From: Chloroflexota bacterium
Lineage (GTDB): Bacteria > Chloroflexota > Limnocylindria > Limnocylindrales > CSP1-4
NCBI GenBank assembly: GCA_021812735.1
Contig: JAKAMV010000463.1
Span: 1 to 7,759, forward strand
Direction: 5' to 3'
Length of the DNA stretch: 7,759 bases
A model generated the notes under the pieces. It made no database searches, had not been told where the DNA came from, and saw nothing but the letters and a program-made list of their open reading frames with translations. Every line of letters begins with the position of its first letter. The stretch's first letter is position 1. Shown here in pieces: positions 4,420 through 7,759 of the stretch. Made by a program: the position numbers and the translations under genes.

Positions 4420-6894
4420 ATGGACCGCTTCGACAAGTTCACCGACCGCGCGCGCAAGGTCCTGACGTTGGCGCAGGACGAGGCGCAGCGCTTCAACCAC
4501 AACTACATCGGCACTGAGCACCTGCTGCTCGGCCTCGTCCGTGAGGGCGAGGGGGTGGCTGCCCGGGTGCTCGAGAACATGAACGTCGAGCTGCCCAAGG
4601 TGCGGACCGCCGTGGAGTTCATCATCGGGCGGGGCGACCGGCCGGTGGTGGGCGAGGTCGGCCTCACGCCGCGCGCCAAGCGCGTCATCGAGCTGGCTAT
4701 CGACGAGGCCCGGCGTCTGGGGCACAACTACATCGGCACCGAGCACCTGCTGCTGGGCCTGGTCCGCGAGGGCGAGGGTATCGCCGCGGGGGTGCTCGAG
4801 AGTCTGGGCGTCAACCTCGACAAGGTGCGCCACGAGGTGATCCGCGTCCTCTCGCAGAGCTCGTCCGCGAGCCCGGCGCAGGAGACCAAGCGGGCCAGCA
4901 AGACCCCGACGGTGGACGCGCTCGGCATCAACCTCACTGAGGCCGCCCGGGCCGACAAGCTGGACCCCGTCATCGGGCGCGAGAAGGAGATCGAGCGGGT
5001 CATCCAGATTCTCGGCCGCAAGACCAAGAACAATCCCGCCCTGATTGGCGAGCCGGGCGTCGGCAAGACCGCCATCGCGGAGGGCCTGGCCCACCGGATC
5101 GTGTCGGGCGACGTGCCGGACATCCTCCTCAACAAGCGCGTCCTGACGCTCGACATCGGCTCGCTGGTCGCCGGCACCAAGTACCGCGGCGAGTTCGAGG
5201 AGCGGCTCAAGAAGATCATCGAGGAGTTGCGCAACACGAACGACGCGATCCTGTTCATCGATGAGCTCCACACGCTCGTCGGGGCAGGCGCGGCCGAGGG
5301 GGCGATCGACGCCGCGAACATCCTCAAGCCTCCGCTGTCTCGCGGCGAGCTCCAGTGCATCGGCGCCACGACCCTCGACGAGTACCGCAAGTACATCGAG
5401 AAGGACGCGGCACTCGAGCGGCGCTTCCAGCCGGTCATGGTGGAGGAGCCCACGCTCGAGCAGACGATCGAGATCCTCATCGGGATCCGCGATCGGTACG
5501 AGCAGCACCACAAGGTCACCATCACCGACGAGGCCGTCCGCGCCGCCGCGGACCTCTCGATCCGGTACATCACGGACCGCCACCTGCCGGACAAGGCGAT
5601 CGACCTGATTGACGAGGCGTCGAGCCGGGTCCGACTGCGCCACTCCTCCCAGCCGCCGGAGCTCCGCGCGGCGCAGAAGGAGCTGGATCGGCTGAGCAAG
5701 GAGAAGGACGCGGCCATCTCCGCCCAGGAGTACGAGCGGGCGGCGATGCTGCGGGAGCAGGAGGCCACCAGCCGGGAGTCGGTGGAACGGCTCCGGGCGG
5801 ACTGGCAGCAGACCCAGTCGGGCGAGCCGCCCAAGGTGGACGACGAGGAGATCGCCCAGGTCGTGGCGATGTGGACCGGGATCCCGGTCACGCGGATCGC
5901 GCAGGAGGAATCGGAGCGCCTGCTCAAGATGGAGGAGGTGCTCCATCACCGCCTCATCGGCCAGGAGGAGGCGATCGAGACCGTCTCGCGTGCCGTCCGC
6001 CGTGCTCGCGCCGGCCTCAAGGACCCCAAGCGCCCCATCGGCTCGTTCGTCTTCCTGGGCCCAACGGGCGTCGGCAAGACCGAGCTCGCCAAGGCCCTGG
6101 CGGAGTTCATGTTCGGTTCCGAGGACACGCTCATCAAGATCGACATGAGCGAGTTCATGGAGCGCCACAACGTGAGCCGGCTGGTCGGGGCGCCGCCAGG
6201 CTACGTCGGGTTTGACGAGGGCGGCCAGTTGACGGAGGCCGTCCGCCGCAAGAGCTACGCGGTGATCCTGCTCGACGAGATCGAGAAGGCCCACGCCGAG
6301 GTGTTCAACATCCTCCTCCAGATCCTCGAGGACGGACACCTGTCCGACGCCAAGGGACGTCGCGTGGACTTCCGCAACACGATCATCATCATGACCTCGA
6401 ACCTCGGGGCCGCGAAGATCCAGACCAACTCGTCGCTCGGGTTCCGCGCCATGGGCGAGACCGCCGAGGCGCGTGAGGCCGCCAGCTACGAGCTGATGAA
6501 GGAGAAGGTCCAGGCGGAGCTCAAGCAGAACTTCCGCCCGGAGTTCCTCAACCGGATCGACGCGACGGTCGTGTTCCGGAGCCTCACGGTGGAGGAGATC
6601 GGCCGGATCGTAGACCTCATGCTCCAGCGCGTTCGCGACCAGCTCAAGGCGCAGGGCATGTTCCTCGAGGTCACCCAAGCCGCCAAGGAGCACGTGATCA
6701 AGCTCGGCTACGACCAGGCATACGGGGCGCGCCCGCTGCGCCGGACGATCCAGAACCTGATCGAGGACCCGCTGGCCGAGCACCTGCTGCTGGGGCGGTA
6801 CCGCCAGGGCGACACGATCTCGGTGGACCTCGACCCCGACGCCAAGGGCCTCGTGATCGCGGCGATCGAGGCGAAGACGCCCGTCGAAGCCTGA
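4420..6894 (+). CDS. clpC: ATP-dependent Clp protease ATP-binding subunit ClpC
   Basis: An 824-residue, full-length Hsp100/AAA+ unfoldase that threads proteins into the ClpP protease in the cytoplasm. Two ClpN repeats (~1-70, ~77-147) come first; they bind adaptors and substrates. The D1 ATPase follows with Walker A GEPGVGKT (210-217), Walker B ILFIDE (277-282), pore loop KYRG (254-257) and Arg finger region ERRF (333-336). A UVR-type coiled coil (~415-455) separates it from D2, with Walker A GPTGVGKT (547-554), Walker B VILLDE (615-620) and pore loop GYVGF (594-598). L-G-F at 673-675 matches the (I/L/V)-G-(F/L) ClpP-docking tripeptide, so it should partner ClpP rather than act like ClpB, and the short middle region agrees. 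ATG 4420 has an AAGG site at 8 nt. It has its own promoter, and radA begins 19 bp after its stop, probably in the same transcript. Confidence 0.98.
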   Translation: MDRFDKFTDRARKVLTLAQDEAQRFNHNYIGTEHLLLGLVREGEGVAARVLENMNVELPKVRTAVEFIIGRGDRPVVGEVGLTPRAKRVIELAIDEARRLGHNYIGTEHLLLGLVREGEGIAAGVLESLGVNLDKVRHEVIRVLSQSSSASPAQETKRASKTPTVDALGINLTEAARADKLDPVIGREKEIERVIQILGRKTKNNPALIGEPGVGKTAIAEGLAHRIVSGDVPDILLNKRVLTLDIGSLVAGTKYRGEFEERLKKIIEELRNTNDAILFIDELHTLVGAGAAEGAIDAANILKPPLSRGELQCIGATTLDEYRKYIEKDAALERRFQPVMVEEPTLEQTIEILIGIRDRYEQHHKVTITDEAVRAAADLSIRYITDRHLPDKAIDLIDEASSRVRLRHSSQPPELRAAQKELDRLSKEKDAAISAQEYERAAMLREQEATSRESVERLRADWQQTQSGEPPKVDDEEIAQVVAMWTGIPVTRIAQEESERLLKMEEVLHHRLIGQEEAIETVSRAVRRARAGLKDPKRPIGSFVFLGPTGVGKTELAKALAEFMFGSEDTLIKIDMSEFMERHNVSRLVGAPPGYVGFDEGGQLTEAVRRKSYAVILLDEIEKAHAEVFNILLQILEDGHLSDAKGRRVDFRNTIIIMTSNLGAAKIQTNSSLGFRAMGETAEAREAASYELMKEKVQAELKQNFRPEFLNRIDATVVFRSLTVEEIGRIVDLMLQRVRDQLKAQGMFLEVTQAAKEHVIKLGYDQAYGARPLRRTIQNLIEDPLAEHLLLGRYRQGDTISVDLDPDAKGLVIAAIEAKTPVEA
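4498..4779 (+). repeat. internal duplication of the ClpN motif in clpC
   Basis: Residues 27-45 and 102-120 of ClpC are identical over 19 positions and exactly 75 codons apart. The underlying 57-bp segments (4498-4554 and 4723-4779) agree at 52 of 57 bases, with all differences at third positions. The double ClpN repeat is normal for the family; the near-identity of the core is notable. Confidence 0.9.
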
Positions 6895-6913
6895 CGGCGC
6901 GCGGCCCGCCACG

Positions 6914-7759
6914 GTGCCCCACGCCCAGAGCCGGTACGTCTGCCAGTCCTGCGGCGCGTCCGTCCTGCGCTGGGAGGGCCAGTGCCGCGCCTGCGGAGCG
7001 TGGAACTCCCTCGTCGAGACGGTCGTTCGCGAGACGCCGCGGTCGCGCCGCCAGGCGGCGCCCCCGGCCGGGACCAGCGCACCAGTTCCCCTCTCGCAGG
7101 CGGCCGACGCCGACGCGATCCGCACGCCGGTGGGGATCGGTGAGCTGGACCGCGTGCTGGGCGGGGGCCTCGTCGCGGGCTCGGTCGTGCTGCTCGGCGG
7201 CGAGCCCGGCATCGGCAAGTCCACCCTGCTGCTCCAGGCCGCGGCCGGCCTCGCCGCGCGGACCTCGGTGCTCTACGCCACGGGCGAGGAGTCACCCGGG
7301 CAGGTGCAGCTGCGCGCCCGCAGGCTTGGCCTCGCGAGCGGTCGCGCGGGCGACGCGATCCGCGTCGCGGCCGAGACCGGCCTGGGACGGATCCTCGAGC
7401 TCGCCCGCGCCGAGCGACCCGGCCTGCTGGTCGTGGACTCGGTCCAGACCGTCGGCTCCGAGGAGCTCGACGGAGCGCCGGGCAGCGTCGGGCAGGTCCG
7501 CGAGGTGGCGCTCCGAATGATGGAGCTCGCCAAGGGCGACGGTGTCCCGGTGATCCTAGTGGGGCACGTGACCAAGGACGGCACGCTGGCGGGGCCCAAG
7601 ACGCTGGAGCACCTGGTCGATGTCGTCCTGAGCGTCGAGGGCGACCGGAGCGGCGCCCTGCGGCTCCTCCGCGCCGCGAAGAACCGCTTCGGCTCCACCG
7701 AGGAGGTGGGCGTGTTCGAGATGGGGGAGCGCGGCCTCGTGGAGGTGCCCGACCCGGCT
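6914..7759 (+). CDS. radA: DNA repair protein RadA (Sms), partial at the window end
   Basis: The first 282 codons of RadA, a RecA-like branch-migration helicase in recombinational repair; the gene runs off the right edge and the usual C-terminal Lon-like domain (roughly 170 residues in the family) is missing. Visible are an N-terminal zinc finger (C10, C13, C24, C27; C-x2-C-x10-C-x2-C, with the typical 'CGAWNSLVE' after it), Walker A GEPGIGKS (96-103), Walker B LLVVDS (171-176) and the RadA-specific KNRFG motif (256-260). The GTG start at 6914 places the zinc finger at the usual distance from the N-terminus. The Shine-Dalgarno site is poor, so translation may depend on coupling to clpC, whose stop is 19 bp upstream. 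The clpC-radA order is a known conserved neighbourhood, which supports both calls. Confidence 0.96.
   Translation, partial: MPHAQSRYVCQSCGASVLRWEGQCRACGAWNSLVETVVRETPRSRRQAAPPAGTSAPVPLSQAADADAIRTPVGIGELDRVLGGGLVAGSVVLLGGEPGIGKSTLLLQAAAGLAARTSVLYATGEESPGQVQLRARRLGLASGRAGDAIRVAAETGLGRILELARAERPGLLVVDSVQTVGSEELDGAPGSVGQVREVALRMMELAKGDGVPVILVGHVTKDGTLAGPKTLEHLVDVVLSVEGDRSGALRLLRAAKNRFGSTEEVGVFEMGERGLVEVPDPA

Noticed and set aside
4183..7224. A 1013-codon open frame on the minus strand opposite clpC and the start of radA
   Set aside because: It is an antisense shadow of strongly GC-biased codons; its product is low-complexity with no recognisable domain, and clpC and radA on the other strand are certain.

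Overview
The window is a high-GC bacterial chromosome segment holding housekeeping genes. It runs from the 3' end of a ribosomal RNA operon through four complete protein genes into a fifth gene cut by the right edge. Base composition, the four-cysteine LysM membrane protein, the S1 / ClpC / RadA gene set and the leaderless-looking promoters suggest a GC-rich Chloroflexota-like or, less likely, actinobacterial organism. This is inference; the 23S tail would settle it in a database search.

Layout from left to right. Bases 1-208 are the end of 23S rRNA. Bases 209-333 are a hairpin-rich 23S-5S spacer with no tRNA, and 334-455 are 5S rRNA. A GC-rich gap with a 14-bp tandem repeat leads to a 274-residue single-pass membrane protein with a C-terminal LysM domain (580-1404, +). 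Convergent to it is a divergent Fpg/MutM-type DNA glycosylase (1447-2325, -) with a GTG start. A 218-bp divergent intergenic region carries a good extended -10 promoter and a roughly 174-nt leader for ribosomal protein S1 (2544-4175, +, TTG start with a clear Shine-Dalgarno), followed by a strong hairpin terminator (4214-4240). A new promoter and a short leader precede clpC (4420-6894, +), which is followed 19 bp later by radA (6914 to the window end, +, GTG start, C-terminal Lon-like part missing).

Functionally the window joins translation (rRNA, S1), protein quality control (the ClpC unfoldase), and DNA repair and recombination (MutM, RadA). The clpC-radA pair is a known conserved neighbourhood in Firmicutes, but the ctsR-mcsA-mcsB genes that often precede clpC there are absent here, and no CtsR, CIRCE or HspR operator is visible. 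I found no mobile element, CRISPR array, toxin-antitoxin pair or defence system, and no convincing new multi-gene system. The observations most worth a second look are the N-terminal four-cysteine domain of the LysM protein, the altered lesion-probing and zinc-finger residues of the glycosylase, and the overlapping divergent promoter that would make the glycosylase mRNA leaderless.
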